DNA of 64,000 nt from an uncultured Pelagibacteraceae bacterium (GTDB lineage: Bacteria; Pseudomonadota; Alphaproteobacteria; Pelagibacterales; Pelagibacteraceae): positions 20,403 to 84,402 of the forward strand of contig CABYSJ010000005.1 of NCBI GenBank assembly GCA_902521615.1, in the 5' to 3' direction. Below the pieces are notes generated by a model. The model worked only from the letters and a program-made list of their open reading frames with translations, was not told where the DNA came from and ran no database searches. Below are positions 9,119 to 18,037 of the stretch, piece by piece; position 1 is the first letter of the stretch, and each line of letters opens with the position of its first letter. The position numbers and the translations under genes were made by a program.

Positions 9119-10564
9119 ATGACCATTGGTTGGCATTTTGATAATACATATTCAAAGTTATCAAATACTTTTAAAGAAAATATTAAACCAACTCCGGTTC
9201 ACGACCCTGAATTAGTAATTTTAAATGATGAACTAGCGTCTATTTTAAATTTAGATTTTTCAAAAACAGACAAAAAAAAATTAGCAGAAATATTTTCTGG
9301 AAACTCGATACCAGAAGAAACTAATACAATTGCGCAAGCATATGCAGGTCATCAATTTGGACACTTTACTATGTTAGGAGATGGTAGAGCAGTTTTATTG
9401 GGCGAGCATTTAGTTAAAAATGACAATCGTTTTGATATTCAGTTTAAAGGTTCAGGAAGAACTTCTTTTTCTAGAGGTGGTGATGGGAGAGCTGCACTTG
9501 GACCTATGCTTAGAGAATACATTATTAGTGAAGCGATACATTCATTAAATATTCCAACTACTAGAAGTCTTGCTGTAGTCAAAACAGGAGAAAAAGTTGT
9601 GAGAGAAAATCTTTTACAGGGCGCTATATTAACAAGAGTTGCATCAAGTCATCTTCGGGTTGGAACATTTCAATATATTGCTGCAACTCAAAACATTGAA
9701 AATTTAAATACTTTAGTCGACTACACAATAAACAGACATTATCCAGAAATTAAAACATCAAATTCAAAAGCATTAGACTTATTAAATCTTGTTATGGAAA
9801 AGCAGTGCCAGCTAGTAATCAATTGGATGAGAATTGGATTTATTCATGGGGTTATGAATACTGATAATATGGCTATTTCAGGTGAAACAATAGATTATGG
9901 CCCTTGCGCATTTATGGATCATTATGATCCAAAAACTGTATTTAGCTCAATCGATAAATTTGGAAGATATGCTTTTTCTAATCAACCACCAATTACTAAA
10001 TGGAATTTAGCAAGATTTGCAGAATGTTTAATCCCTCTAATTGATAAAAATGAAGCTACTGCAATCAAATTAGCAACAGATATAATTGATAATTTCCAAA
10101 ATATTTATGAAGACAAATGGTTAAACATGATGAGAGATAAACTTGGTCTATTTGGTGAGGATAAAACTGATAAAAAATTAATTAATGATTTGTTTAATTG
10201 GATGGAACAAAATAAAGCAGATTACACAAATACTTTTTGTAATCTAATGGATATCAATTCTAATAAAATTTACAAAAATAATGATTTTATCGATTGGAAA
10301 AATGAATGGAAAAAGAGATCTGAGTTAAATAATTCAAATAAGGAAAAACAAAACAAACTTATGAAATCAAATAATCCAATTGTAATTCCTAGAAATCATA
10401 AAGTAGAAGAAGCTTTAGCTGAAGCAGAAAAAGGAAGTTTAGATAAAATGAAAAAGTTATTAGCCATTTTAAAAAATCCTTATGAAGATCAGAATAATAT
10501 TGAAGAATATCAAGTGCCTGCTCCATCGAGCAATGAAAAATATCAAACTTTTTGTGGAACTTAA
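9119..10564 (+). CDS. selO: SelO/YdiU-family protein adenylyltransferase
   Basis: SelO proteins are pseudokinases that transfer AMP, rather than phosphate, to proteins and take part in redox stress response. The 481-residue protein has the family hallmarks: 'AQAYAGHQFGHFTMLGDGRA' near residues 77-96, 'FKGSGRTSFSRGGDGRAALG' near 110, 'HGVMNTDNMAISG' (the metal-binding segment) near 245, and a conserved C-terminal 'FCGT' whose cysteine is positioned like the family's C-terminal redox residue. It starts 5 bp after fdsA and so ends the formate dehydrogenase transcript; it ends one base from the convergent gene at 10566. Confidence 0.92.
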   Translation: MTIGWHFDNTYSKLSNTFKENIKPTPVHDPELVILNDELASILNLDFSKTDKKKLAEIFSGNSIPEETNTIAQAYAGHQFGHFTMLGDGRAVLLGEHLVKNDNRFDIQFKGSGRTSFSRGGDGRAALGPMLREYIISEAIHSLNIPTTRSLAVVKTGEKVVRENLLQGAILTRVASSHLRVGTFQYIAATQNIENLNTLVDYTINRHYPEIKTSNSKALDLLNLVMEKQCQLVINWMRIGFIHGVMNTDNMAISGETIDYGPCAFMDHYDPKTVFSSIDKFGRYAFSNQPPITKWNLARFAECLIPLIDKNEATAIKLATDIIDNFQNIYEDKWLNMMRDKLGLFGEDKTDKKLINDLFNWMEQNKADYTNTFCNLMDINSNKIYKNNDFIDWKNEWKKRSELNNSNKEKQNKLMKSNNPIVIPRNHKVEEALAEAEKGSLDKMKKLLAILKNPYEDQNNIEEYQVPAPSSNEKYQTFCGT

Positions 10565-10565
10565 A

Positions 10566-11669
10566 TTATAAAACGTAGGGCTCTGGCCTAGCAGTTTTAC
10601 CCAAAACTCTCTCAACTGCAAAATCACTTATATCAATTGTTTGGTACGATCCTGTTGTGATTAATTCAGTTAAGGCTCTACCGATACCTGGTGCCTGCAT
10701 TAATCCCCGGCCTGTAAATCCAGAAGCCATGTAAACATTGTCATATTTTGGATGTTTACCAACAACTGCATTATTATCTAATCTATTACAATCATAGTAA
10801 CCTGCCCATCCACCAGTTAACTTTAATTCTTCAAAGGCAGGTATTCTCTTAGCAAGAGCTGGCCAAACTAATTCCTCAAAATCATTCCAAGCTGGTTCCA
10901 GATCATCTGCATCAAATACAGAAATAGGTGATCCTGCTAAATATTCCCCTCCTTCTGGTCTCCAATAAACACCGGTTGTTAAGTCTCCACTCAGTGGCAT
11001 CTCTTTTATATATGTTGGACATTTTACTCTAAACACAGTGTGCTTTTGAGGAACAACAGGAATATCTTCTAACAATTCCTTTGTCCAACAACCAGCTGCG
11101 GAAACAATCGTTTTAGCGTTTATTTCAGAAATACTTTTAACTTCACCCTTAATAAATTCTGCCCCAAGCTCTATTGCTTTGCTTTTAAGAGCGCTATGAA
11201 ACATAAATGGATCAATCCATCCTTCACTTTGGTTATCCGTATAAGTTGCTGTCTCTATACCTTCACTATTCACATAAGGGAAAACTTTAGATAATTCTGA
11301 CCCTTTAATATTTTTTGTTCCTGCATCACATTCTTTATGATTTTCTAATGCTCTATATTGTTCTTGAGCATGCTCAGGACCAAACATTAAAAGATATCCA
11401 TTTGTTACCATACTAGCTGTTGGGTTTGGATTTCTTTCTGTTTTTAATAGTTCTGGTATTTGAAAAATAAATTCTCTTGCAAATTTTCCTAATAAAATAT
11501 TTTCTTTTTGAAAAAATTGTCTTCTAAAACCACCTAGAGATAATGGGAATGAAGCTGTTTTATAAGTAGGATCTCTTTCAATAACCTTAACTTTTCTACC
11601 CTCTTTGGATAAAAAATAAGCAGTTGCCGCCCCTATTATTCCACCACCAATTACTACAACATCATCCAT
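10566..11669 (-). CDS. FAD-dependent oxidoreductase, DAO family (glycine/D-amino-acid/sarcosine oxidase-like)
   Basis: The 367-residue protein opens with the Rossmann FAD motif 'GGGIIGAATAYFLSKEG' and a glutamate at the end of the second strand ('VIERD'), has 'SLGGFRRQF' near residue 44 where the flavin-proximal loop lies, 'VSAAGCWT' near 190, and a C-terminal 'GFTGRGLMQAPGIG' motif that closes the FAD site. This is the arrangement of the DAO family, which oxidises amino acids or N-methylated amines; the nearest relatives by style are sarcosine-oxidase-beta/FOXRED1-type proteins. Substrate not determinable. It lies 2 bp after tspO, forming a small minus-strand unit. Confidence 0.85.
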   Translation of the reverse strand: MDDVVVIGGGIIGAATAYFLSKEGRKVKVIERDPTYKTASFPLSLGGFRRQFFQKENILLGKFAREFIFQIPELLKTERNPNPTASMVTNGYLLMFGPEHAQEQYRALENHKECDAGTKNIKGSELSKVFPYVNSEGIETATYTDNQSEGWIDPFMFHSALKSKAIELGAEFIKGEVKSISEINAKTIVSAAGCWTKELLEDIPVVPQKHTVFRVKCPTYIKEMPLSGDLTTGVYWRPEGGEYLAGSPISVFDADDLEPAWNDFEELVWPALAKRIPAFEELKLTGGWAGYYDCNRLDNNAVVGKHPKYDNVYMASGFTGRGLMQAPGIGRALTELITTGSYQTIDISDFAVERVLGKTARPEPYVL

Positions 11670-11671
11670 AT

Positions 11672-12139
11672 CTAATTTAACATAATCAAGCTTGTATTCA
11701 GAATTAGTGCAAAGCTACACCAAAGTAAATATGGAATCATTAGGTAGGCACTCAACATCTTGACGCGTTTAAACCTTAAAATAAGATTGATTATCAATAC
11801 TATTAATATGATTATTACTAAAAGAGACAAAACCATATTATGGAAAACAAAGAAAACTACACTCCAAGTTGTATTAAATACTAAATGAATAAAATATATA
11901 TAAACAGTATTCATATCTCTATTTTTTGTATGCCAGTAAAGCCATATTGAAATTGTCATCAATGCATACAAAGTGGTCCAAACAGGTCCGAATATCCAAT
12001 CTGGTGGATTAAATGATGGTTTATTTAGCAATGAGTACCAAGGTTCTTTAAAATTAACTGTTGCTAATCCACCAATTAAAGAAGCTGAAAACGTAATAAC
12101 AAGAAAGGCTGAGAAAGATAAAAATTTATTTTGATTCAT
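11672..12139 (-). CDS. tspO: TspO/MBR-family outer-membrane or tryptophan-rich sensory protein
   Basis: This 155-residue protein has five hydrophobic helices and the TspO signature 'KPSFNPPDWIFGPVWTTLYALM' region (residues ~40-60), with tryptophans conserved in the first loops. TspO binds porphyrins and steroids, and in alphaproteobacteria acts in oxygen/tetrapyrrole-linked regulation or stress response. It is encoded just upstream of the DAO flavoprotein and divergently from the SDR at 12161 with a 21-bp gap. Confidence 0.9.
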   Translation of the reverse strand: MNQNKFLSFSAFLVITFSASLIGGLATVNFKEPWYSLLNKPSFNPPDWIFGPVWTTLYALMTISIWLYWHTKNRDMNTVYIYFIHLVFNTTWSVVFFVFHNMVLSLLVIIILIVLIINLILRFKRVKMLSAYLMIPYLLWCSFALILNTSLIMLN

Positions 12140-12160
12140 ATTAATATTATAAAGTAAAAT

Positions 12161-12928
12161 ATGATTTATAAAAAAGTAATTTGGATAACTGGAGCAAGTA
12201 CTGGTATTGGCAAGGATCTAGCAATAAAATTTGCTAAAAGCGGCTGGCAGGTTGCCGCTTCTGCGAGAAGAGAAAATTTATTATTAGATCTTAATAAAAT
12301 TAATGAAAATATTTCTTCATTTCCATTAGATGTAACAAATGTAGATAATTGCAAAGAAGTTGTAAATAAAATTGTTAATCGTTTTGGTGTAATTGATATT
12401 TGTGTTTTTTGTACAGGTATGCACGACCCAAATTCTGAGAAAAGATTTAATTTAAGTAAAATTAGAGAAATTATGGAAGTAAACTTCTTTGGTGTTATGA
12501 ATTCTGTAAATTCTATTTATGATCATTTTTGTGAGAAGAAAAATGGTAAAATAGCAATTGTGTCTTCTGTTGCTGGATATCGAGGATTACCTGCAGCTGG
12601 AGGATATTGTGCTTCAAAATCCGCATTAACTAGCTTTACTGAGAGTTTATATTTTGACATGAGAAGAAAAAATGTGCATGTAAGTTTAATTAGCCCAGGA
12701 TTTATTAAAACACCAATGACAGATAAAAATAGTTTTCCAATGCCATTTTTAAAATCATCAAGTTTTGCAGCTGAAAAAATTTATCAAGGCTTAATTAAAA
12801 AAAATAATTTTGAAATTCATTTCCCTAAAATTTTTACCTATATGATGAAGATTATACAAATTTTACCCAACTGGATGTATTTTGGAGTAATAAATTTTGG
12901 CAATAAGTATATGAAAAGAGATAGATGA
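12161..12928 (+). CDS. Short-chain dehydrogenase/reductase (SDR)
   Basis: The 255-residue protein has the classical SDR motifs: the coenzyme-binding 'GASTGIGKDLA' (residues ~11-21), with 'SARR' after the second strand favouring NADP(H); catalytic 'SSVAGYRG' serine near 142 and 'YCASKSA' (Tyr/Lys) near 156-160; and 'SPGFIKTPM' after. It belongs to the general DltE-type group, whose substrates are often lipids or sugars. It is near the lipid-modification cluster that ends at 14292, and an SDR occurs beside similar genes in Rhodobacter, so a lipid substrate is plausible but unproven. Confidence 0.88.
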   Translation: MIYKKVIWITGASTGIGKDLAIKFAKSGWQVAASARRENLLLDLNKINENISSFPLDVTNVDNCKEVVNKIVNRFGVIDICVFCTGMHDPNSEKRFNLSKIREIMEVNFFGVMNSVNSIYDHFCEKKNGKIAIVSSVAGYRGLPAAGGYCASKSALTSFTESLYFDMRRKNVHVSLISPGFIKTPMTDKNSFPMPFLKSSSFAAEKIYQGLIKKNNFEIHFPKIFTYMMKIIQILPNWMYFGVINFGNKYMKRDR

Positions 12929-12971
12929 TATTAATTTCAAAATACAACTTTTTATATTAAATATCTATTTT

Positions 12972-14291
12972 ATGAGAATATTAATTTTAGATCCAGAGAG
13001 AGATGTTTCTCACAGAATATCTAAGGATACAAGTGGTGGATATGGAACAGGAAATGATTTTGGAGATAGCTTAGTGCCTAAATTTTTAAAAAAAACATTA
13101 AAAGTAGTCCATGATTGGCCTGCTATGTTTGCTATTTACACAATGTCTGTACTAAAAAAAAATGGACACGAAGTAACATATTCTAAAAAAATACCAGATA
13201 ATTTAATTACTTATGACTTATTCATAGTGGTCTCATCGATAGTTTGCTGTGAAACAGAGTGTAATTATATTAAAAAAATCTCAGAGTTAAAAAAAAAAAT
13301 TTATGTTATAGGGCCATTTGCAACCAATAATCCAAGAAAATATGTTGAGGCAGGTGGTACAGTAATATCAGGTGAGCCTGAGTTCTTTTTCTTAAAAAAA
13401 GAAAATCTAGAACTAAAGGAGGATAGTAAAATCATAAAATTTGATCATAGTTTTGATTTAGATGATTTGCCATATCCTGATTGGGGAAATGTAATTAAAA
13501 ACAATAAGACAAGCTTGTTATTTGGTACAGAGAAATCATTGCCTATTTTAGGTACTAGAGGATGTCCATATTCTTGCTTTAAGTATTGTGTATACCCACT
13601 TCAACAAGGTCGTAAACCAAGACAAAGAGATACTCAAAAAATAGTTGATGAAATTGAATATTGGAACAAAAAATTTAAAGTAAAAACTTTTATATTTAGA
13701 GACCCTGTATTTTCAATTAACAGAAAACACACAATTGATTTTTGTGAAAAATTAATAAGCAGAAAACTCAATGTTAAGTTTATAATTGAGACACATTTAA
13801 GAATTCTAGATAGTGAGCTAATACAAATATTAAAAAAAGCTGGACTTAAAGGTGTTAAAGTTGGTGTTGAAAGTGGCGATGAAGAAGTTTTAAAAGATGC
13901 AAACAGATTCACTATAAAAAAAGATGATCAGCTTGAAAAAATAAGAGAATTAGAAAAAAACAATATTTTAGTATCAGCTATGTTTATAATAGGTTTCCCT
14001 GCTGATGATGAAAATTCAATAATGAAAACTATTAATTATGCTAGAAAACTTAATACTGCATTTTCACAGTTCAGTGTTTGGACTCCATATCCTGGCACGC
14101 CTGTTTTTAAAGAATTTGAAGATAAAATAACAGCCAATACCTATGAAGAATTTGATCAATACAATCTTGTTTTTAAACATAAGATTTTCACACCAAAAGA
14201 AATTAGGAAATTACTAAGTAAAAGCTATACTGTGTATTATGGACGGGTAAACTGGTTTTTAAAATTTTTTAAAAATTTTCTATTAGCTTAA
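12972..14291 (+). CDS. B12-binding-type radical SAM protein with unusual CX3CX3C cluster motif
   Basis: The 439-residue protein has an N-terminal region like cobalamin-binding domains of radical SAM enzymes (residues ~50-140, with 'GPFATNNPRKYVEAGG' and 'ISGEPE'), then a radical SAM core. The cluster cysteines are C198, C202 and C206 in 'GCPYSCFKYC', that is CX3CX3C rather than the usual CX3CX2C. Later SAM-core motifs are present: 'FRDPVFSINRKH', 'KVGVESGDEEVLKD', 'MFIIGFPADDENS' and 'FSVWTPYPGTP'. Such enzymes typically methylate or rearrange lipids, antibiotics or sugars. It lies 43 bp after the SDR and may be co-transcribed with it. Its substrate is unknown. Confidence 0.8.
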   Translation: MRILILDPERDVSHRISKDTSGGYGTGNDFGDSLVPKFLKKTLKVVHDWPAMFAIYTMSVLKKNGHEVTYSKKIPDNLITYDLFIVVSSIVCCETECNYIKKISELKKKIYVIGPFATNNPRKYVEAGGTVISGEPEFFFLKKENLELKEDSKIIKFDHSFDLDDLPYPDWGNVIKNNKTSLLFGTEKSLPILGTRGCPYSCFKYCVYPLQQGRKPRQRDTQKIVDEIEYWNKKFKVKTFIFRDPVFSINRKHTIDFCEKLISRKLNVKFIIETHLRILDSELIQILKKAGLKGVKVGVESGDEEVLKDANRFTIKKDDQLEKIRELEKNNILVSAMFIIGFPADDENSIMKTINYARKLNTAFSQFSVWTPYPGTPVFKEFEDKITANTYEEFDQYNLVFKHKIFTPKEIRKLLSKSYTVYYGRVNWFLKFFKNFLLA

Positions 14292-14840
14292 TTAATCTTT
14301 TAAAAATACAACTGTTAGTTCAGCAACTTTAAAACCAAATTTAGTCATTGTTGCTCTATTAATTGCTACTCTATCATCTTGTTTAAAAATCCAATCATCG
14401 AAAGATATTTTTAATTCTTTACCTTTAACTGGAACTAATAAAACATATTCAAATTTAAAAGCTGGTCCATAAGAATATCCTATTGCTTTACCCACAACAT
14501 CCCCTGCTGTTCCTTCATAATTATGCTCGTCAATTTTGTTTATTGTCCATTCTCGGTCTTGAACTTCACCATCGTCCCAATTAAATTTTTCTTTAAGAAT
14601 TAATTGCTTTCCATCCCAGGTACCATTTAAATCTGCAGAAAACTGTCTTGTAACTTTTCCTGATCTATTTTGTAGAACTCCCCAAGCCTTAACATTTCCA
14701 GATAAATATTCCTCAATAATTAATCTTGGTTCCTTATTTTTAAAGTCTTCAGGTTTCATGACACTTTTGTTTGAACAACTTGTAATTAAGAATAATGAAA
14801 TTATCAATGAAATTGACTTAATTATTTTTATATGTCGCAT
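14292..14840 (-). CDS. DUF3833-type lipoprotein
   Basis: I chose the ATG at 14840 (182 residues, MRHIKII) rather than the one 12 bases upstream, because a GGAG ribosome site lies 6 bases before it, inside the longer reading. The product has a lipoprotein signal with lipobox 'LITSC' (C22), so it would be anchored in the outer or inner membrane. The mature part resembles DUF3833 (lipocalin-like beta-rich) proteins, with 'GTWDGKQLILKEKFNWDDG' near residue 80. DUF3833 genes commonly sit beside the same CFA-like, DUF1365 and flavoprotein genes found upstream here, so it probably handles the modified lipid. Last gene of the run; its stop abuts the convergent radical SAM gene. Confidence 0.8.
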   Translation of the reverse strand: MRHIKIIKSISLIISLFLITSCSNKSVMKPEDFKNKEPRLIIEEYLSGNVKAWGVLQNRSGKVTRQFSADLNGTWDGKQLILKEKFNWDDGEVQDREWTINKIDEHNYEGTAGDVVGKAIGYSYGPAFKFEYVLLVPVKGKELKISFDDWIFKQDDRVAINRATMTKFGFKVAELTVVFLKD

Positions 14841-14857
14841 AAATATCTCCATTATTT

Positions 14858-16036
14858 TTATTTGTTTTGCATTGAAAATTGTATCAGATCAATATTTTTT
14901 GACTTAAATCCTGCTTCACAATAAGAAAGATAAAACTCCCACATTCTTTTAAATGTTAAATCGAACCCTTGTTTTTTTATTAAATCCCATTTTTTTAAAA
15001 ACTCATTTCTCCATATAGCCAATGTATTTGCATAATGGTCAGCATAAGAAATATATGAATTAACAGTTAAACCGTTATCAGAAACATATCGATTAATACT
15101 ATTTTTATTTGGTAAAAAACCACCTGGAAAAATATATTTTTGAATAAAATCTTGTTTGTTTTTATATCTATCAAACAACCTATCATCGATAGTAATTGCT
15201 TGAATAGCTGCTTTACCACCATCAGATAAGTTAGTTTTAATAGTTTTAAAATACCCCTCTAGATAATTTTGGCCAACTGCCTCAATCATTTCTATAGAAG
15301 CAATTGAATTATATTTACCTTTAAGATCTCTGTAATCCTTTATTTCAATATTTACTTTTTCGTTTAAACCACAATTAAAAATTCTTTCTTTAGCGTACTC
15401 AAATTGTTTTTTTGATATTGTAATACAATCTAGTTTAACATCGTATTTTTTACCTAAGTACTCAGCAAAACCACCCCAACCACATCCTATTTCTAAAACC
15501 TTGTCACCATTATTTGGTTTAATTAGATCAATTAATTTTTGATACTTGTTGTTTTGAGCATCAGACAAATTTTTTGACTTATCATCAAAAATAGCACTAG
15601 AGTAAGTGAGTGTATCATCTAACCAAAGAGAAAAAAAATCATTACCTAAATCATAATGTTTAGCAATATTTTCTTTACTTCTACTTTTTGTATTTTTGAT
15701 TATTTTATTTTTTACAAAATTAATTATTGGAAAATCAAAAAGGCCTGAGAATTTATACATGACCTCTATATTTCTTGCACTTAATTCAATTAAATTTGAT
15801 AAGTTATCAGTTTTAAATTCGCCTCTCATGTAGCTCTCAGCAAATCCAATACTACCACCTCTAATTAAATTATAATTAAAATCTGGTTTTTTGATTGAAA
15901 TATTTGCATGCAATTTTTCATTTGGATTTCCAAACTTTAAAACTTTTCCGTCATGTGTAGTAAGCTCTAGATAACCGTGATTTATATTATTAAGAAATTT
16001 AAAAACTAATTTATCTGCGGTATTATTTAAAAACAT
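14858..16036 (-). CDS. Cyclopropane-fatty-acid-synthase-like SAM-dependent methyltransferase
   Basis: This 392-residue enzyme would use SAM to methylate or cyclopropanate the double bond of phospholipid acyl chains. It has 'KHYDLGNDFFSLWLDDTLTYSSAIF' across residues ~125-150, the typical lipid-site segment; the SAM motif 'VLEIGCGWGGFAEYL' near 182; 'IASIEMIEAVGQNYLE' with the family glutamate; and 'FIQKYIFPGGFLPN' near 290. Length fits the family. It overlaps the DUF1365 gene by one base. Together with DUF1365 and the flavin amine oxidase it matches the cluster known from Rhodobacter and other proteobacteria, where related enzymes make methylated or furan fatty acids; the exact product here is open. 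Confidence 0.9.
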   Translation of the reverse strand: MFLNNTADKLVFKFLNNINHGYLELTTHDGKVLKFGNPNEKLHANISIKKPDFNYNLIRGGSIGFAESYMRGEFKTDNLSNLIELSARNIEVMYKFSGLFDFPIINFVKNKIIKNTKSRSKENIAKHYDLGNDFFSLWLDDTLTYSSAIFDDKSKNLSDAQNNKYQKLIDLIKPNNGDKVLEIGCGWGGFAEYLGKKYDVKLDCITISKKQFEYAKERIFNCGLNEKVNIEIKDYRDLKGKYNSIASIEMIEAVGQNYLEGYFKTIKTNLSDGGKAAIQAITIDDRLFDRYKNKQDFIQKYIFPGGFLPNKNSINRYVSDNGLTVNSYISYADHYANTLAIWRNEFLKKWDLIKKQGFDLTFKRMWEFYLSYCEAGFKSKNIDLIQFSMQNK

Positions 16037-16800
16037 TAATTTTCTACTGTTATATTATTTTTAATTTTAAATTTTTTCTTAATAAATTTAATTCCTTTAA
16101 ACCACAATTTAAACGCTTCAAAATGTATCGCGGAGATAATTTTAAATGTCATTAAAGGGTGTTTAAGATAAGAATTCATTAAGTTTTTGCTTGTCAAAGC
16201 AGATCTTTCACCATCTTGAGATGCAAAAAGAATTTTTCCTTCTTGATCATATTGATCAATTACAACTGACAACCTCTGCTCTGGATTTAATATCCTAAAA
16301 AAATAATTACAATCCATTTCAATAAATGGTGAAACATGAAATTTTTTTGAGCAATTATTTTGAATTAATTTATTTTGTCCCTCTACTTTAAAAACATATG
16401 TGTGTTGCTCACCAAATGTATTCTTAACCTCATATAATATAGAAATTAAATTATCATTATTATCGTATACAAAAAAAATACTTAATGGATTAAAAACATA
16501 ACCAAATATTCTTGGATAGCATAAAAGTTTAACTTTTATGTTGTCTGTACTGATTTCTTTATTAATTAGATTTTTTTTTACCCACTCAAAAAGAGACGAC
16601 CCATCACGGTCACCATGATCTTTTTCGTAAAAACTAATAAGATTAAATTTATTTAATGAAAAAAATTTTAATTTATCATTAAGCTCATTTAGCTCTGATA
16701 GATCAATGAAAAGTGAAAATACTTTATATTTAAAAAAATGTTCTTTTGGTTTAAATCTCTTATGGATTACGTTTCCATTATATATACAAGAACTAATCAT
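16036..16800 (-). CDS. DUF1365 family protein
   Basis: The 254-residue protein shows DUF1365 landmarks: N-terminal 'YNGNVIHKRFKPKEHFFKYKVF', where family members carry 'G.V.H.R..P..H.F.Y', 'HGDRDGSSLFEWVK' near residue 77, 'LCYPRIFGYVFNPLSIFFVYD' near 106 and 'KKFHVSPFIEMDCNYFF' near 145. No catalytic role has been firmly established for this family; it is almost always encoded with a flavin amine oxidase and a CFA-like methyltransferase, as here. It overlaps both neighbours (8 bp with the flavoprotein and 1 bp with the methyltransferase), a sign of tight co-translation. Confidence 0.9.
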   Translation of the reverse strand: MISSCIYNGNVIHKRFKPKEHFFKYKVFSLFIDLSELNELNDKLKFFSLNKFNLISFYEKDHGDRDGSSLFEWVKKNLINKEISTDNIKVKLLCYPRIFGYVFNPLSIFFVYDNNDNLISILYEVKNTFGEQHTYVFKVEGQNKLIQNNCSKKFHVSPFIEMDCNYFFRILNPEQRLSVVIDQYDQEGKILFASQDGERSALTSKNLMNSYLKHPLMTFKIISAIHFEAFKLWFKGIKFIKKKFKIKNNITVEN

Positions 16801-18031
16801 TAAGGTTTTTCAGCATTTCGAGAGATGATTTTATTCCATCTTCATGAAATCCGTAACCAAAATAACTGCCACAAAAAAGTAAATCTTTTTGATTTTGTAT
16901 TTTAATAAGCTCTGATTGAGTATCTAATGCCTTTTGATCATAATAAGGATGTGTAAATTTTACTTTTCTCAATATTTTTTTCTCATCAATATTGAAGTAA
17001 GGATTTAGTGTTAAGAAAATATTTTCATCACACTTTAAATTTTGCAATAAATTTAGCCAGTAGGTTATTGAATTTTTCTCTAAATTCTTGTCATCTATTG
17101 ATGAATTCCAAGAAGACCAAGCTTTTTTATTTTTTGGCATGGCCCGCTGATCTGTATGTATGTAAGCTATATTTTCTTTGTAGCTAAAATTCGAAAGAAT
17201 ATTTCTCTCATCCTCAGTTGGATTTTCAATTATCTCTAAGGCTTCATCAGCATGTGTTGCCAAAATAACCTTGTCATAATCAAAAAATTCACTTTCTCCA
17301 CCGTAATATAAATCTAGTCCTGACATTTTTCTTTTAATTTTTGTGACTTTATAATTTTTATAATGTTCCCCACTTAATTGTGAAATTATTTTACTAACAT
17401 AGGTTCTGCTTCTATTGGTTACTGTGTACCACTGTGGTCTATTTTTCAATTTAAACAAACCATGATTTTGGAAAAATCTAAGAAAAAAACTAATTGGCAT
17501 TTTACTTACTTCATAAGGGGGCATAGACCAAATTGCAGATACCATTGGTATTATATGATAATTAACAAATGTTTTGGATAATTTATTAATTTTTAAATAT
17601 TCACCTAAGGTAATTTTGTCATTGGATATGGTTGCTTGATCACTTTTTTTATAAAATTTAATTATATCAAAAAACATTTTTAAGAAATCAATGTTAAATA
17701 GATTTGATTTATTGCAGAAAATCCCACTCAATCCTTTTCCACAATATTCAAATTTCGTATTATCTACTGAAACTGAAAAAGACATGTTGCTTTTTTCAAT
17801 TTTAATATCATTTTCCTTAAAAAAATTAATTAAATTTGGATAGGTTTGAAAATTAAAAACAATAAAACCAATATCAACTGAAACTTTTTTTTCATCAAAA
17901 AACAAATCTATAGTATGAGAATGCCCACCAAAATGATCTTCTCTTTCAAAAAGATCTACATGATGTTTTTTTGATAAATAATAAGCAGCACTTAGTCCAG
18001 AAATACCTGACCCAACAACTGCAATTTTCAT
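16793..18031 (-). CDS. FAD-dependent amine-oxidase-family protein (lipid-modification cluster)
   Basis: The 412-residue protein begins with 'AVVGSGISGLSAAYYLSKKH' for FAD binding and 'LFEREDHFGGHSHTIDL', then 'VDIGFIVFNFQTYPNL' and ends with 'LLFCGSYFGYGFHEDGIKSS', the set seen in flavoproteins annotated as NAD/FAD-binding amine oxidases beside CFA-like genes. A likely role is oxidation or desaturation of an acyl chain before or after methylation. It starts only 6 bp after the gcvP stop, so it may share the riboswitch-led glycine-cleavage transcript. Substrate assignment is by context. Confidence 0.87.
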   Translation of the reverse strand: MKIAVVGSGISGLSAAYYLSKKHHVDLFEREDHFGGHSHTIDLFFDEKKVSVDIGFIVFNFQTYPNLINFFKENDIKIEKSNMSFSVSVDNTKFEYCGKGLSGIFCNKSNLFNIDFLKMFFDIIKFYKKSDQATISNDKITLGEYLKINKLSKTFVNYHIIPMVSAIWSMPPYEVSKMPISFFLRFFQNHGLFKLKNRPQWYTVTNRSRTYVSKIISQLSGEHYKNYKVTKIKRKMSGLDLYYGGESEFFDYDKVILATHADEALEIIENPTEDERNILSNFSYKENIAYIHTDQRAMPKNKKAWSSWNSSIDDKNLEKNSITYWLNLLQNLKCDENIFLTLNPYFNIDEKKILRKVKFTHPYYDQKALDTQSELIKIQNQKDLLFCGSYFGYGFHEDGIKSSLEMLKNLND

Positions 18032-18037
18032 TAATTA

